64,000 nt of DNA from Anaerobacillus sp. CMMVII (GCF_025377685.1 NZ_JACEHK010000002.1:62001-126000); one strand, 5' to 3'. Counted from the first letter of the stretch, positions 19,170 through 30,867 are shown. Program-made: numbers and translations. The notes: generated by a model from the letters alone, not told the origin.

Positions 19170-19482
19170 ATGAATCAGAAGATCCTGTTTAATAACGGAT
19201 GGGAATTTGCCAAAAGTAGTCTAGAGGTTTTAGAAAGCGCCTTCAACAAAAGGTGCTACAAGCCTAGTCCTATCTGGAAGATCTCCAATTGATAAAAATA
19301 CAATTCATATCCGCTTTGAAAACGAAGAAGGAGAAAGTAATCAACTTTTCGAATTTACGTACTCAGATGAATACGAAAAACGAGTTTTTGAGTTGGGTAA
19401 AATCACAGGAAGGCAAAAAGTAACCTTCATCTTCCTGCCAGGATCGAAGTTTGATTTTGGGTGGTTTAGGTTTAGAAAGTAG
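19170..19482 (+). pseudogene. glycoside hydrolase (GH2-like) remnant with large internal deletion
   Basis: An ATG at 19170 opens 24 codons, MNQKILFNNGWEFAKSSLEV then LESA, resembling the N-terminus of GH2 enzymes. At about 19241 the frame jumps and about 80 codons of a beta-sandwich, C-terminal-like domain follow (GATSLVLSGRSPID, NTIHIRFENEEGES, VTFIFLPGSKFDFGWFRF) to the TAG at 19480-19482. The thousands of bases of a normal catalytic domain between them are gone. I infer deletion of the middle of a glycosidase gene. The N-terminal resemblance is short, so GH2 is tentative; the remnant nature is clearer. Confidence 0.5.
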
Positions 19483-19845
19483 TTATATATTGAAGTGAAA
19501 CAATTAATCCAAACAATCTTCAGAGATAAACTGAAGATTGTTTTTAATTTTAGGATCTTAGTTAGCTTTTGGACGCACGATTTGCTATTTCTATCAAAAA
19601 GCCTACCTTAAATAATAGGTGGACAAAGTTCCTTTATTTACCTGAAATCAGTTGACCCCTCAATATAAAGAAACCTTTTTTTACTTATAAAAAGAACATT
19701 TTCGGTAATTTTTGTACGGAAAAGAGTAAAATAATTCTGAAAACTACTTCTAAAACGGGAGTTTTGGTGATATTATAGGAAAAAAAGGAACTTTAACAAA
19801 CCTGTAATATATTTTAACTTATTAAATTGAATGGATGGGATTTTC
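19483..19845. other. intergenic region with terminator, before DeoR gene
   Basis: No gene is seen. A hairpin AACAATCTTCAG (19512-19523) / CTGAAGATTGTT (19531-19542) followed by TTTAATTTT ends the remnant gene above. A promoter for the DeoR gene should lie in the A/T-rich stretch 19740-19840, but I cannot assign it securely. Confidence 0.5.
19512..19548 (+). terminator. terminator after glycosidase remnant
   Basis: A perfect 12-bp stem with a seven-base loop is followed by a T-rich run. Confidence 0.8.
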
Positions 19846-20601
19846 ATGTTAACCAATGTTAGACAAGCGAAGATTATAGAAATCTTAAACTTAAAAGGAG
19901 CTATTAAAGTAGTGGAATTAAGTGAACAGCTTCAAGTTACCGAAAAAACAATAAGGGAAGATTTAGATAAATTAGATGAAGATGGAATTATCCAAAGGGT
20001 TCGTGGTGGAGCAATTTTACCTGATAAGGGTAACTCGATGTTGCCTATTAATCGACGCCAAACAAGCTTTACTACTGAAAAAGAGGAAATTGCTAATAAA
20101 GCATTTCAACTAATTGAAGATGGCCAAACCTTACTACTAGATGCAGGATCGACAACATTAGAATTGGCGAAGCTTATTATTAATCGCCAGTTAACTGTGA
20201 TTACAAATGATATAAAGATTATGTTCGCGTTAATGGATGCTCCAAGTATTAACCTTATAGGACTTGGAGGGATGCAGCGTAAAGGGACATCAACCGTGAT
20301 AGGGATGACCGCTATTCAAATGATTCACGATTTTAATATAGATTTAACTTTTATCGGAGCTACAGGGGTAGATATTGAAAAGGGTTTATCGATATTTAGT
20401 TATGATGAAGTTGAACTAAAGAAAGCGATGATAAAGTCGGCTAAAGAAGTTGCTTTATTAGCGGACAACTCTAAATTTAATCGATCAGCGTTAGTTTCAT
20501 TTGCAAGTTTAGTTGATGTTGACTTCTTGGTAACCAATTCGAAAACAGATGATAGTGTATTAACTGAAATAGGAGATATGGGAGTAAAGGTTTTGAAGTA
20601 G
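19846..20601 (+). CDS. DeoR/GlpR-family transcriptional regulator
   Basis: This 251-residue regulator has an N-terminal DeoR helix-turn-helix (RQAKIIEILNLKGAIKVVEL then LQVTEKTIREDLDKLDEDG) ending in RVRGGAIL, and the DeoRC sugar-phosphate sensor domain with DAGSTTLELAK, VITNDIKI and LADNSKFN. These proteins usually repress sugar genes and respond to a phosphorylated sugar. The start is ATG 19846 with GGATGGG six bases upstream rather than the ATG at 19831. It lies just upstream of the secreted lyase gene and may control that gene or the sugar locus on its left. Confidence 0.9.
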   Translation: MLTNVRQAKIIEILNLKGAIKVVELSEQLQVTEKTIREDLDKLDEDGIIQRVRGGAILPDKGNSMLPINRRQTSFTTEKEEIANKAFQLIEDGQTLLLDAGSTTLELAKLIINRQLTVITNDIKIMFALMDAPSINLIGLGGMQRKGTSTVIGMTAIQMIHDFNIDLTFIGATGVDIEKGLSIFSYDEVELKKAMIKSAKEVALLADNSKFNRSALVSFASLVDVDFLVTNSKTDDSVLTEIGDMGVKVLK

Positions 20602-20625
20602 AGGCTTAGATGAATAATTAATTAT

Positions 20626-20680
20626 AGTAATTGAGTGAATTTCATAATGAAAAAGCAATCACGAGATTCACTCAATTACT
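20626..20680. repeat. 15-bp perfect inverted repeat downstream of DeoR gene
   Basis: AGTAATTGAGTGAAT (20626-20640) and ATTCACTCAATTACT (20666-20680) are exact complements around a 25-base loop. No T-run follows, so a terminator is uncertain; an operator or mRNA stem is possible. Confidence 0.6.
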
Positions 20681-20878
20681 CCCTATCAAAAATAAAGACT
20701 TGGCAAAAGGAGTGATTTTTAAACGTTTAGTATCAAAACATGCAAATAGTAGGGGGGATAAAAAAAGGACAATAAATGGCACGACTGCTTTATTAAAATA
20801 AAAAGTACAGCTTCATGCGTACGAGCTTTACTTCTTAAGGATAGTTCAATTATTTTTTATTACTAGGAGGATTGAATT

Positions 20879-23800
20879 TTGAAACGAATTATACTAAAAA
20901 GATCTATGTTACTGATGTTGTGCTTTACCCTAATATTAGGTTTAATTCCAAACAACATATATGGGAATACCAATTATAGTATTGATTATGAAAGCTATAA
21001 TGGCTTTACGGTTCCAGAAGAACCGATACTTCCGGCTGAAGAAGTTCATCCAAAATTGTGGTTTAATAAGTCTGAAATTTCAGACTTGTATAACAAGAGA
21101 TTACAAGATGATTATGCGGCAACTCTTTGGAACTCGATTTCAACGAGTAATTACTTAACAATGAAATTTCCTGAGGTACCAAGGTGTGAATCGAACTCAA
21201 GCTTTATCCATGGTTATTATGGCCATATGGCACGGATCGCAAAATATAATGCTTTCATGTTTGTGATGGAGGGCAATCAAGTTCATAGACAACGAGCAAT
21301 TGAGGCGCTAATGAGAGCTTATGATGGACCGATTTATGATTGTGCAGCAATTGATCCGACGGTATCTGGAAGCCCTATTGATGAAACATACCGAGCCATG
21401 TGGGCACAAAATTACGCAGCAGCCTATGACTGGGTCTATCATGAATTAACACCAGAACAAAATGAAGTTATCCGTGAAAAATTAGCCTATGAGGCACAGG
21501 TAACGAATGACAATTTGTTTATTTGGGGACCAAGACCCCATAACCATCGTTCCAAACCAGCTTGGGGACTAGGTTCACTAGCACTTGTTCTTTCTGACCA
21601 TCCCGATGCAGCCACATGGTTAGAAACAGGATTAAGAGCAGCTAACACGAATACAAGCTATTTCTTTAGCTCAGATGGAGTATATCGAGAAGGTTCGCAA
21701 TATTATATCTACTCCCACATCAACTTCGTTCCATTTTTATATCACTATAAAAACGTCTCAAATGTGAACCATTTCGAAATATTTAAGCCTGCATTTATTT
21801 GGGAATTCCATGTTTCTAATAATAATGGTTGGATGCCAAATTTTGCAGATTCTTTTTACGACATAATTACATGCACATGGTCGCCTCACAGTTTATGTCT
21901 GAAGAAGATATCACACCTATCCACCCAACGGCAAAATGGGGAAATCTATTTCAATGGAGATATGCTACAACAGATACAACGCCGTGGGGAGGAGAGTTTG
22001 GAAATAATACTGGAGCAAGCTATGACGATACGATGGATTTAGATAAATACTTAACTTATGAACCTAGTATTGAAGCGATCAAACCAACTGGAACTGGTAC
22101 GCATTTTTTTAATGAAGGTGGTCAAACGATTTTTAGAAACAATTGGAATACTAATGACCCAAATAGTCGTTATTTACTATTTCAAGGTGTAGCAGAAGCA
22201 GATAATCATAATCATTTTGACCACTTAAGCTTTATTATCCATGCAGAGAATCAGATGATGGCAAGTGATTCAGGCTATACAAGGTCAGCGTACGGGGATG
22301 CTGTAAGGAGAGAATGGTATCGTACAGCACCCGCGCATAACACGGTTACACTAGATGGTTTTTGGCCTGTTGATATGGCACAAAATGTAACCCCAACTTC
22401 AAGATATGATATCGATACTGATTTCTTTGATTTCCAACAGAAGGAAGCTAGATTCATAGAAAATGAGAATGAAACAACGCGAGGGGAAAGTCGATTACAT
22501 TTTCCACCTGATAGCGAAAGTCTTGGTTATTTTGAACGGGCGATTGCTTTTCCAGGTCAAGACTATTTTGTTGTGATCGATAATTTGAGGAGCAAGACTT
22601 CGACACCTAGAGAATTCGATTTATACTTACATGGCGGTAGAGGGATTATGAGTGGAACCGGTAATCATCGGTTATGGACTTACGGAAATGATGTATATGG
22701 AAGTGCTGCCAAGATGGCGACCTGGATCTTCTCAGATGGAGCAACGTTCTCTAATCATGAAGGAGAAGTATCCTATGTTAAAGATGATTATGGTATGTAC
22801 GATTTTGTAAAAGCTAGTACACATGCTGAAAAAACGAATTTTATTCAAGTATTAGTCCCGTTAGAAATAACGAAAACGCTACCACAGGTTACCGAATTTA
22901 GTGACAACCATAGAGTGGGTGGAACGGTAGCGATGGATGGTAATTTGGACACATTTGTTGTCCAACAAGGAAATCAAGATGTGACCCTTGCAGAACTTGG
23001 AACGAATGGAAGTTTCGCTTATGTGAGGGAAAATGGTCTTGTAGAACATTGGTCAGCGAGGGAGGCAACTGCACTTAGTTATCGGGGAAATTTTCTATTT
23101 CGTTCTTCGCATCACATAACATTGGCTCTTGATCAAAGTGATCGAGATAGATATTCGGGTACGATTTCATCGGAAAAGGAAAACTTTACATTGTCAGTCA
23201 GAAACCCTGCTGGGAAAGTTGCAGATCAAGCGATATTTAATGGTCAATCCGTTTCTTTTGAAAATAAAGAAGGGTATGTTCACCTAACTGGATTATATGG
23301 GAAAGGTGATATTGCGATTATTTTTATTGAGAATGGAGAACAGGATAAAATTCCTCCAGGAAATATTAAGGACCTTAGGGCAACCGATCAAACTTCAGAT
23401 ACAGTAACATTAACATGGACAGCACCAGGAAATGATGGTGACGTAGGTGCAGCAGATTTTTATGATATCCGTTACAATACCTCACCAATTACAGACGACA
23501 ATTGGGATGATTCAGTTAAGGTAGCAAATGAACCTACCCCTACAATTGCTGGAACGTCTCAATCTATGAATATAGAAGGACTAAGATCTAGCACTTCCTA
23601 CTATTTTGCCATGAGAGCAGGAGACGAATTTTTAAATCTTTCAGGATTGTCTAATGTAGTAGCTATTGAAACAGATTATGCACCAGATACAACAGCACCA
23701 GCAAATATTAAAGATTTAAAAGTTGAAGCTGTTTCTTCAGATTCTGTTAATTTAACATGGACAGCACCTGGAGATGATGGATATTTCGGCACGGCCGATT

Positions 23801-24777
23801 CCTATGAAATACGTTATAGTACACAGCCAATTACCGAAGAGAGCTGGGATGCAGCAACTTTGATTAATAACCCACCTACTCCAGAAATAGTAGGATCTCA
23901 TCAAACAGTAAATGTAGCTGATCTTAAAGCTGGAAGGTCGTATTTCTTTGCAATAAAAACCAGGGATAAAGCATCGAACATTTCAGGATTATCCAACTTG
24001 GCTTTTATCAGCTTACCTGACCCAGATGACATGAAACCACTAGAAATATCAGATCTTTACGCAAGTTCACATGATGGAAATGTTCCTGAAAATACAATTG
24101 ACGGTGATTTAGGTACACGTTGGTCTGCAAATGGCGATGGTGAATGGATAAAATACGATCTAGGTTCTATTCAAACTTTAAGTCATATAAAGTTAGCTTG
24201 GCATAATGGCCATACAAGACAGACATTTTTTAGCATTGAGGTTTCTACAGATAATGTGAATTGGACACCAATTTTAACCAACGGAGCTAGTAGTGGGCAC
24301 ACATCCGACTTTGAGGCATATGAACTAGAAAATATACACGGACGTTATGTAAAATTGATTGGTCATGGTAATTCCTCTAGTACTTGGAATAGTTTATCAG
24401 AAACTGCTATTTATGGAACCGTTGCTGATGGACTTGATCCAGTTACAGTAGGGAATATACGATTCCTAGATCGTGATGGAAAGGAAATGACAGCCTTAGC
24501 GAACGGAGATTTTGTTCAAATTATTGCCCCATTGACAAATAATCAGCAAGAAAGTCAACAAGTATTAATGTTTATGGGATTATATGACAAAAAGGGTAAC
24601 TTAGTTGAGATGTCTTTCATTAATAATGAAGTTAGACCATGGGAGACGGAAGTACTTAGTACAGGTTTCATTTTACCTGAAAAACTAACTGGGTATTATG
24701 TAAAGGTATCATTTTGGGATAGCTTTGAAGAATTAACAGAGTTGTCTAATGAAATAATCTTGGAGGGTACAGAATGA
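20879..24777 (+). pseudogene. secreted heparinase II/III-type polysaccharide lyase, Fn3 and F5/8 domains, one frameshift
   Basis: TTG 20879 follows AGGAGG by eight bases. A Sec signal (about 1-30) precedes an alpha/alpha-toroid region (residues about 50-330; NHRSKPAWGLGSLAL) and a heparinase II/III beta-sandwich with ADNHNHFDHLSFIIHAE, ASDSGYTR and APAHNTVTLDG. Two Fn3 domains (about 23350-24010), an F5/8 type C (discoidin-like) domain (about 24040-24420) and a C-terminal module (24430-24777) follow. One base, probably C, is missing near 21859; restoring it joins both halves (ADSFYRHNYMHMVASQFM) into about 1299 residues. The family cleaves acidic polysaccharides by beta-elimination; substrate is unknown. 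It overlaps the next gene by 4 bp. Confidence 0.82.
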
Positions 24778-27056
24778 TAAAGAAAGAATATGTAAGCATA
24801 ATATTATGTTTTTCTTTGATGCTAAGTTTGATTCCACTCCAACTATTTACATCAGCGCAAAATCAGGAACAGCAGGTAGCTGAGCTTATAGCAATAGAAG
24901 ATAGCTGGGTGAATGGTGGAAGCAACTCCGATCGGAACTACGGAACCGATAGAAATATAAAGATTAAGAGAACCTCAACAGAAAATCGAGATGCTTTTCT
25001 AAAATTCGATTTAACCCAGATTAGCGGAAAAGTTCATAGTGCTGAGTTAAAACTGTACGTTCTTTCATTAGAGAGTGCAACCCCCGACGGGTATCATATT
25101 GAAGCAAGAGGGATAGATGATAATCTATGGAGTGAAAGTGCAATTACGTATAATAATGCACCTGAAGCTGGAGGAGAAGTCTTAGACACAGCCTTTGTCG
25201 GTCAAGATGAAATCGGAACGTACGTAACGTTTGATGTAACAGACTTTATCAATGAAAAAACAGGACAGTTAGCAAGTATAAGATTAAGAGGAGTTGAAAC
25301 AAGCAGAGGTGGAGATTTTGCAACAAAAGAGAATTCTAATGAAAATCCACCTTACTTACATGTTGTTTTCACAGAAGGAGACACTCAAGAGTTAGATGAA
25401 GAACGACCTTCTACTCCTACAGCTGTAACTGCTGTGAATGTGAAACATGATCAAGTTGAAATCAGTTGGGAGGAATCCACTGATAATGTAGGTGTCGTAG
25501 GGTATAAGATATCTCGCGATGGAATCGGAGTAGGAACAGCATCATCGCCATCCTTCACGGATACTGGATTAAACCCAGGAACCATATACACTTATACTGT
25601 TCAAGCATTCGATGAAGCTGGAAATTACTCATTGGAAAGTAATGAATTAATAGTTACTACCCTAGACAAAGAGATGATAGGTATCGTCCTTGAGAAAATC
25701 AAACCAATGACTTTGGCAGATCATAATCAACCTATTACTGTTTTGGCTAGTTATAATGATGGATCACTAGAAGTAGTGGAAGAAGACCTTTTTTTTACTA
25801 GTAGTAACAAGGAAGTAGCCGAGGTTTCTGAAGCTGGGATAATAACAGCCCTCTCAATCGGGGACACAGAAATTACGGTTAGTTATAAGGACTATCAATC
25901 TCCTGTTCACGTATTACATGTATATTATGGGTATTATCAAAACGTTGCAATAGAGGATACCTATGTTGAAGCCTCAAAAACGTCACCTCAAGGAAGTGAA
26001 TCAACCTTTAAAATTAAAAAGACATCTACAGAAAATCGTGATGCGTTTTTGAAATTTACTGTCCCTGAACTAAATGGGCTATTAGAATCTGCTAAGCTAA
26101 GACTTTACGTTACAAAACTTGATAGTAATACAACTTCTTATGAAATTGGGGCTCAAGGGATTAAAGATAATACTTGGAGTGAAGGTACTTTGGTATATTC
26201 GAATGTACCATTAGAAGATGGGGTTTCACTTGGGAGCGCAACCGTAAATAAAGCAAATGAGTATGTATATTTGGATGTTACAGAATATTTGAGGGGATAT
26301 GAAGAAGGAATCGTTAGTTTCCGCTTGAGAGGGATCACTTCTGGACTCGGAGCAGATTATGCAACTAAAGAACACAAAGACCAGTCTGCTTATCCTGTTC
26401 TTATTATTGCGACAAGTGAACCTCAGCCTCCTTCAGTACCTGAAAATGTTCAACTTGCTGCAGGTGACGCTAAAATAACGATTACTTGGGACGAAGCAGA
26501 AAATGCTAATGCATACACTATTGAAAGAAGTACAAAAGAAGCTGGTCCATATGAAGTTATTGTAGAAAATTTACAAACTACTACCTTCGTAGATAGGAAC
26601 CTTGAAAATGAAATCACCTATTATTATAAAGTAAAATCATTAAATAATTTTGGTGAAAGTGATTTTTCTAGTGTAGTTACGGCAACACCACAAAAACCAC
26701 TTCTTGTAAAAACACCTGTTGTATCTAATATGAAAGGTAATATACCAATTAAAGAGCTGAATAAATTGTTACATGTCATAGCTAGTGTAGAGATTACAAA
26801 TTCTACACAAAATTCGCTAAATGGAGAGTTTATCATTTCTCTTGTAGCATCAGATGGAAGTGTTGCATCAATCACATCCGTAAAAAAACATATTGATAGC
26901 TTAGAAACTATTGATCTTCAAGCAGGTTTTACATTACCTAATCAGTTTGAAGACTACGAACTAAGAATTTTTGCCATCGATGAAGAAGGAAATCTTCTCT
27001 CCAACGAATCCATTTTGTCACTTGATGAATTTAATCTTAGAAAGAAAATAGATTAA
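24774..27056 (+). CDS. secreted DNRLRE/Fn3 carbohydrate-binding-like protein
   Basis: This 760-residue exported protein has a signal peptide (about 1-28), a DNRLRE (CBM96-like) domain (about 35-205; RNYGTDRNIKIKRTSTENRD, DAFLKFDLT), an Fn3 domain (about 212-300), a bacterial Ig-like domain (about 305-385), a second DNRLRE domain (about 390-545; DAFLKFTVPEL), a second Fn3 (about 550-645) and a C-terminal module (about 650-755) that resembles the last module of the preceding lyase. No catalytic motif is visible. The ATG overlaps the lyase stop (ATGA), implying translational coupling. It is probably a non-catalytic polysaccharide-binding partner of the lyase. CBM96, as I recall it, was founded on an alginate-binding module; that does not prove the ligand here. 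Confidence 0.82.
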   Translation: MIKKEYVSIILCFSLMLSLIPLQLFTSAQNQEQQVAELIAIEDSWVNGGSNSDRNYGTDRNIKIKRTSTENRDAFLKFDLTQISGKVHSAELKLYVLSLESATPDGYHIEARGIDDNLWSESAITYNNAPEAGGEVLDTAFVGQDEIGTYVTFDVTDFINEKTGQLASIRLRGVETSRGGDFATKENSNENPPYLHVVFTEGDTQELDEERPSTPTAVTAVNVKHDQVEISWEESTDNVGVVGYKISRDGIGVGTASSPSFTDTGLNPGTIYTYTVQAFDEAGNYSLESNELIVTTLDKEMIGIVLEKIKPMTLADHNQPITVLASYNDGSLEVVEEDLFFTSSNKEVAEVSEAGIITALSIGDTEITVSYKDYQSPVHVLHVYYGYYQNVAIEDTYVEASKTSPQGSESTFKIKKTSTENRDAFLKFTVPELNGLLESAKLRLYVTKLDSNTTSYEIGAQGIKDNTWSEGTLVYSNVPLEDGVSLGSATVNKANEYVYLDVTEYLRGYEEGIVSFRLRGITSGLGADYATKEHKDQSAYPVLIIATSEPQPPSVPENVQLAAGDAKITITWDEAENANAYTIERSTKEAGPYEVIVENLQTTTFVDRNLENEITYYYKVKSLNNFGESDFSSVVTATPQKPLLVKTPVVSNMKGNIPIKELNKLLHVIASVEITNSTQNSLNGEFIISLVASDGSVASITSVKKHIDSLETIDLQAGFTLPNQFEDYELRIFAIDEEGNLLSNESILSLDEFNLRKKID

Positions 27057-27636
27057 TTGAAAAAGGATGTAAGAGATAAATAAGGATCAAAAGAATGACC
27101 ACAAAAATTTATTAAGAAAATATTGTAAGGTTGATGGAAAGTAATACTATTTTTTAATGGAAATGCGTCCTTACTGTTGGGCGCATTTCTATTTAAAAGG
27201 ACTTGTCGAATACAGGATTTAAGAAACAACAGACAATTAATAAACAAACATAATAAACTGCCTTCTGTAAGATATATAGGTTAAATTACTTAGTTATAGC
27301 CGTATATTTACAGTTTATATTTATATTCTATAAATACGGTTTTTCTTTGTAATAGGCTCATTCTTTTGCGAAAAAAAGAGGTTTACGAAACGAACTTTGT
27401 AAAAAATAAACTGCAATTCCCTATAAAATACTTCAATAAATTTTAGCACTTAGGATAAAAAAGCTACATAAGTTCCTCGTCTAAATGGCTAGATTCCGTT
27501 ACTTTTTTATTAGTACTTTCTAGTAAAAATCTACCAAAGTTCCTCTTCATATTTTTCTATTTAAAATCAATAAAGGATGATATATTAAATATACTATCAG
27601 GATAGTAGAAACGTTATTGAAATCGAGGCGAATAGG
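27057..27636. other. 580-bp intergenic region
   Basis: Contains the terminator at 27160-27194, then about 400 bp of A/T-rich sequence in which I see no gene. A perfect palindrome TACTATC-AG-GATAGTA (27592-27607) lies 30 bp before the next start and may be an operator. Confidence 0.5.
27160..27194 (+). terminator. terminator after lyase/DNRLRE operon
   Basis: GAAATGCGTCC pairs with GGGCGCATTTC (one G-T pair) around an eight-base loop, followed by TATTT. Confidence 0.75.
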
Positions 27637-30600
27637 ATGGCAATTGATTTAAAGAGATTGGTAAAATTGTTCCTTGTTTTTGTATTAATTTTTTCGCACT
27701 TTCCTTCTGTTATAAATGCAGAAGTGGAAGAGGGAACAGTAGTTAGTGGTTTATTAAATGAGGACACGACATGGACCAAAGAAGGCTCACCTTATAGGTT
27801 AATAGGAAATCTTACAATACCGAAGAATGTCACGCTAACGATCGATCCTGGCGTGTCTGTTGTCGGTAAAATTGGTGTCTGGATCCAAACGTCTGGGAAA
27901 TTGGTTGCAATTGGTGGAGAGACAGAAGGTGAGCGAATTAATTTTAATACTGCCTATATTCAAAGCACATCTTTTCCAGAAACCTATGTTCATCTTGAAA
28001 ATACCAATATTAGCCGCGGATTTAACGGTGGCTATTTGGTGACAGGGGCGAATGTTTATTTAAAAAACAATAGATTTTCCAATGGTTCGATATCTGTATC
28101 AACCCCGAAAACAATTAAACCAGTGATTTCAGGTAATTTATTTCAACAAAACGCTACAATAGATGTTTGGCTTGGATCTAAAAATACAAAAATTACCAAT
28201 AATACATTTTTAAACATCACGGGTGATGCAAAGTCCCCTGACATTAGTATTGGTTGTAGTTATGACTGTCAAAGTCCAAACCTTGAATTGTCAGGAAATA
28301 ACTTTTTCGGATTAGATCATGCTTTTATAAAATTTCAAAGTGATAAACTGCTCACCTTTGATGGAGCAAATAATTACTGGGGAACTACAGACATAACAAA
28401 AGCAAACCAATTCATCATTGATGCAAGTGATAACCTAAATTATAGAGCTTTGTTAAAAATAGATCCGATTGCCTACAAGCCATTTGATCATGGATATCCA
28501 TTTGGAGAACTTACTGTGCCTTTCGTTCATTCGGTGGGGGATGGTCATCAAGTGGTTACTGGTCTGACGGATGCTGATAGCGAAATCGAAGTTTGGAACG
28601 CTAATGGCAAGATAGGCACAGGCTTCTCGATTCATGATGGAACATTTTCAGTGGATATTCCAAACCAAAGAGTTGGAACTGAGCTTACGATATTCGTAAC
28701 TGACAGCTATAACCGTTATAGTAAACCTTTAACTACCATTGTTCTCGATACGACGCCTCCTAAGGCACCGATTGTTGACGAAGTGACAGATGCGATAGAT
28801 TACGTCTCGGGTAAAGCTGAACCTGGTGTTAAGATTACTGTTTCGTCAGTGGGGAAAGTCCTTGCTATAGGCAATGCCGATCAAGACGGCCAATTTAAGA
28901 TCAGAACAGGCGTACTCCATGCAGATAGTATGATAGAGGTCCAAGCTGAAGACAATGCTGGCCATAAGAGCTTAGTTGTTACAGTTACAGTTGCAGATGT
29001 CACTCCTCCAGCGAAACCTCAATTAACTGAGGAAATTACTGACGCAGCCAATTTTATTAGGGGACTTGCAGAACCAGGATCAATCGTTGTTGTGACTTCA
29101 GGTTCTACTCAACTATTACGTCAAACTGCAAGTTCCAATGGAGAATTTGGAAGCTATATTCAACCACAAAAGCCAGGAACAATGATCGAGATTATTGCTA
29201 TAGATAAGGCAGGGAACAAAAGTGAGCCATTAATTGTTATGGTGAAAGATGTAACCCCGCCTCCTCTTTATGTATACCGATTAGGAGACAATGGCGACTA
29301 CCTTTATGGTGTATCCGAAATAGGTGCCGAAATCTACGTATTAAAAGATGGGTTACTCATCGGTACAACTATTGTTGCTGATGACCCTGACTTTAAGGTA
29401 GCTATCCCTCACCAACTGGCTGGAACGAAATTAACCATCATTTCTAAAGATAATGCTGGAAATGAAACAAAAACAGAAGTTGTTGTTGAAGACGTTACTC
29501 CTCCTACAAAGCCAGTGGTGGACATAGTGACGGATAAGAGTAGTGCTGTTACTGGTAAGGCTGAAGCTTTGACAACTGTTCAAGTTCAAATTGGTACTAG
29601 TGTTATTGGGGCTGGTCAGGCCGATATAAATGGTAGTTTTTCTGTTAAAATTCCTGTCCAAGTTGCAGGTACGGTCATTAAGGTAACTGCCAAAGACAAT
29701 GCGGGTAACATCAGTGCATCAACGAACGTAACCGTTAAAGATGTGACCCCCCGGCTGTTCCACAAGTAAATGGGGTAACGAATAAGGCTTCTACTATCTC
29801 TGGGAAAACAGAAAAAGCCGCTACAGTTACCGTGAAGATTGGAACAAAAACGTATTCAGGAAAAGCAGATGAATCGGGTAGCTATAAACTATCAATTCCA
29901 ATACAGAATGCCGGAACAGTCATTTCAGTCACAGCGAAAGACAATTCTGGAAACACTAGTTCCAGTAGAACTGTAACGGTCACAAGGGTCGCGCCAAATG
30001 TTCCTGTCGTCAATACAGTAAATAATAAAGCAACGTCTTTATCAGGAAAAACAGAAAAGTATGCTACCATTTCGGTGAAAATCGGAACAAAAACGTATTC
30101 AAGTAAAGCGGATGAAAAGGGTAATTATAAACTATCAATTCCCGTCCAGAATGCTGGAGCAATCATTTCAGTTAAAGCGAAAGACAGTACCGGAAATACT
30201 AGTGCGACTAGAACTGTAACGGTCACAAGGGTTGCGCCAAATCTCCCTGTCGTCAATGCGGTAAATAACAAAGCCACTTCAGTCACGGGGAAAACAGAAA
30301 AGTATGCCATGATTTCTGTGAAAATCGGAACAAAAACGTATTCTAGTAAAGCAGATGCGAATGGTAACTTCAAAGTATCGATTCCTATTCAAAATGCTGA
30401 GACGCCCCTTTCCATTACAGCAAAAGATAGTTCAGGGGCGGTTAGCTATGCTAGAAACGTAAAGGTAGTAAAAGTAGCACCGAATATACCAGTTGTAAAT
30501 CCAGTTAGGTATTATTCTACGACAGTTACTGGTAAAGCAGAAAAGTACTCTGTTGTTACTGCTAAAATTGGTACAAAGGTTTATTCAGCTAAGGCAAACG

Positions 30601-30716
30601 CTTATGGGAGTTTTACGATTTATATTCCGAAACAACGCAAAGAAACACTCATTAATGTTACTGCAAAAGATTCAAAAGGTAATATTAGTGCCACAAGACA
30701 AGTGAAAGTGTATTAA
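27637..30716 (+). pseudogene. secreted beta-helix protein with C-terminal Ig-like repeats, one frameshift
   Basis: The protein opens with a signal peptide (about 1-28, cleavage near VINA), then a right-handed parallel beta-helix region (about 60-270; NVYLKNNRFSNGS, ITNNTFLNITG). It is followed by a run of about nine Ig-like repeats of about 81-83 residues, each opening DVTPPxKP and ending AKDNAGN. At 29746-29752 the C-run has six instead of seven C, causing a premature TAA; restoring one C reads DVTPPAVPQVNGV and continues to 30716, giving about 1026 residues. The final four repeats lack DVTPP and read APNVPVVN. It is exported; adhesion, wall binding or polysaccharide binding are possible. 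No enzyme motif was recognised. Confidence 0.78.
29808..30713 (+). repeat. 243-bp tandem coding repeats
   Basis: The GGAACAAAAACG segment recurs at 29841, 30084 and 30327, with a diverged copy (GGTACAAAGG) at 30570: an exact 243-bp period, 81 codons. The first three copies are nearly identical over long stretches, implying recent duplication or homogenisation. Confidence 0.9.
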
Positions 30717-30770
30717 ATGTATTTTATTTTCGACACAGGGTTTGTACAAGCAAAAGTTTAAATAAAATTA

Positions 30771-30799
30771 TTGATTTAATAGATAAATAGAGTTATAGT
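30771..30799 (+). promoter_or_regulatory. promoter of the cobalamin-uptake operon
   Basis: TTGATT and TATAGT are separated by exactly 17 bases. Transcription would start near 30806, about 60 bases before the riboswitch core. Confidence 0.65.
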
Positions 30800-30867
30800 A
30801 AATAACAAATTTAGTATTTAACTAAATTAAGAGTTTTTAGCATACTACAACTTAAGCATATAAGATC

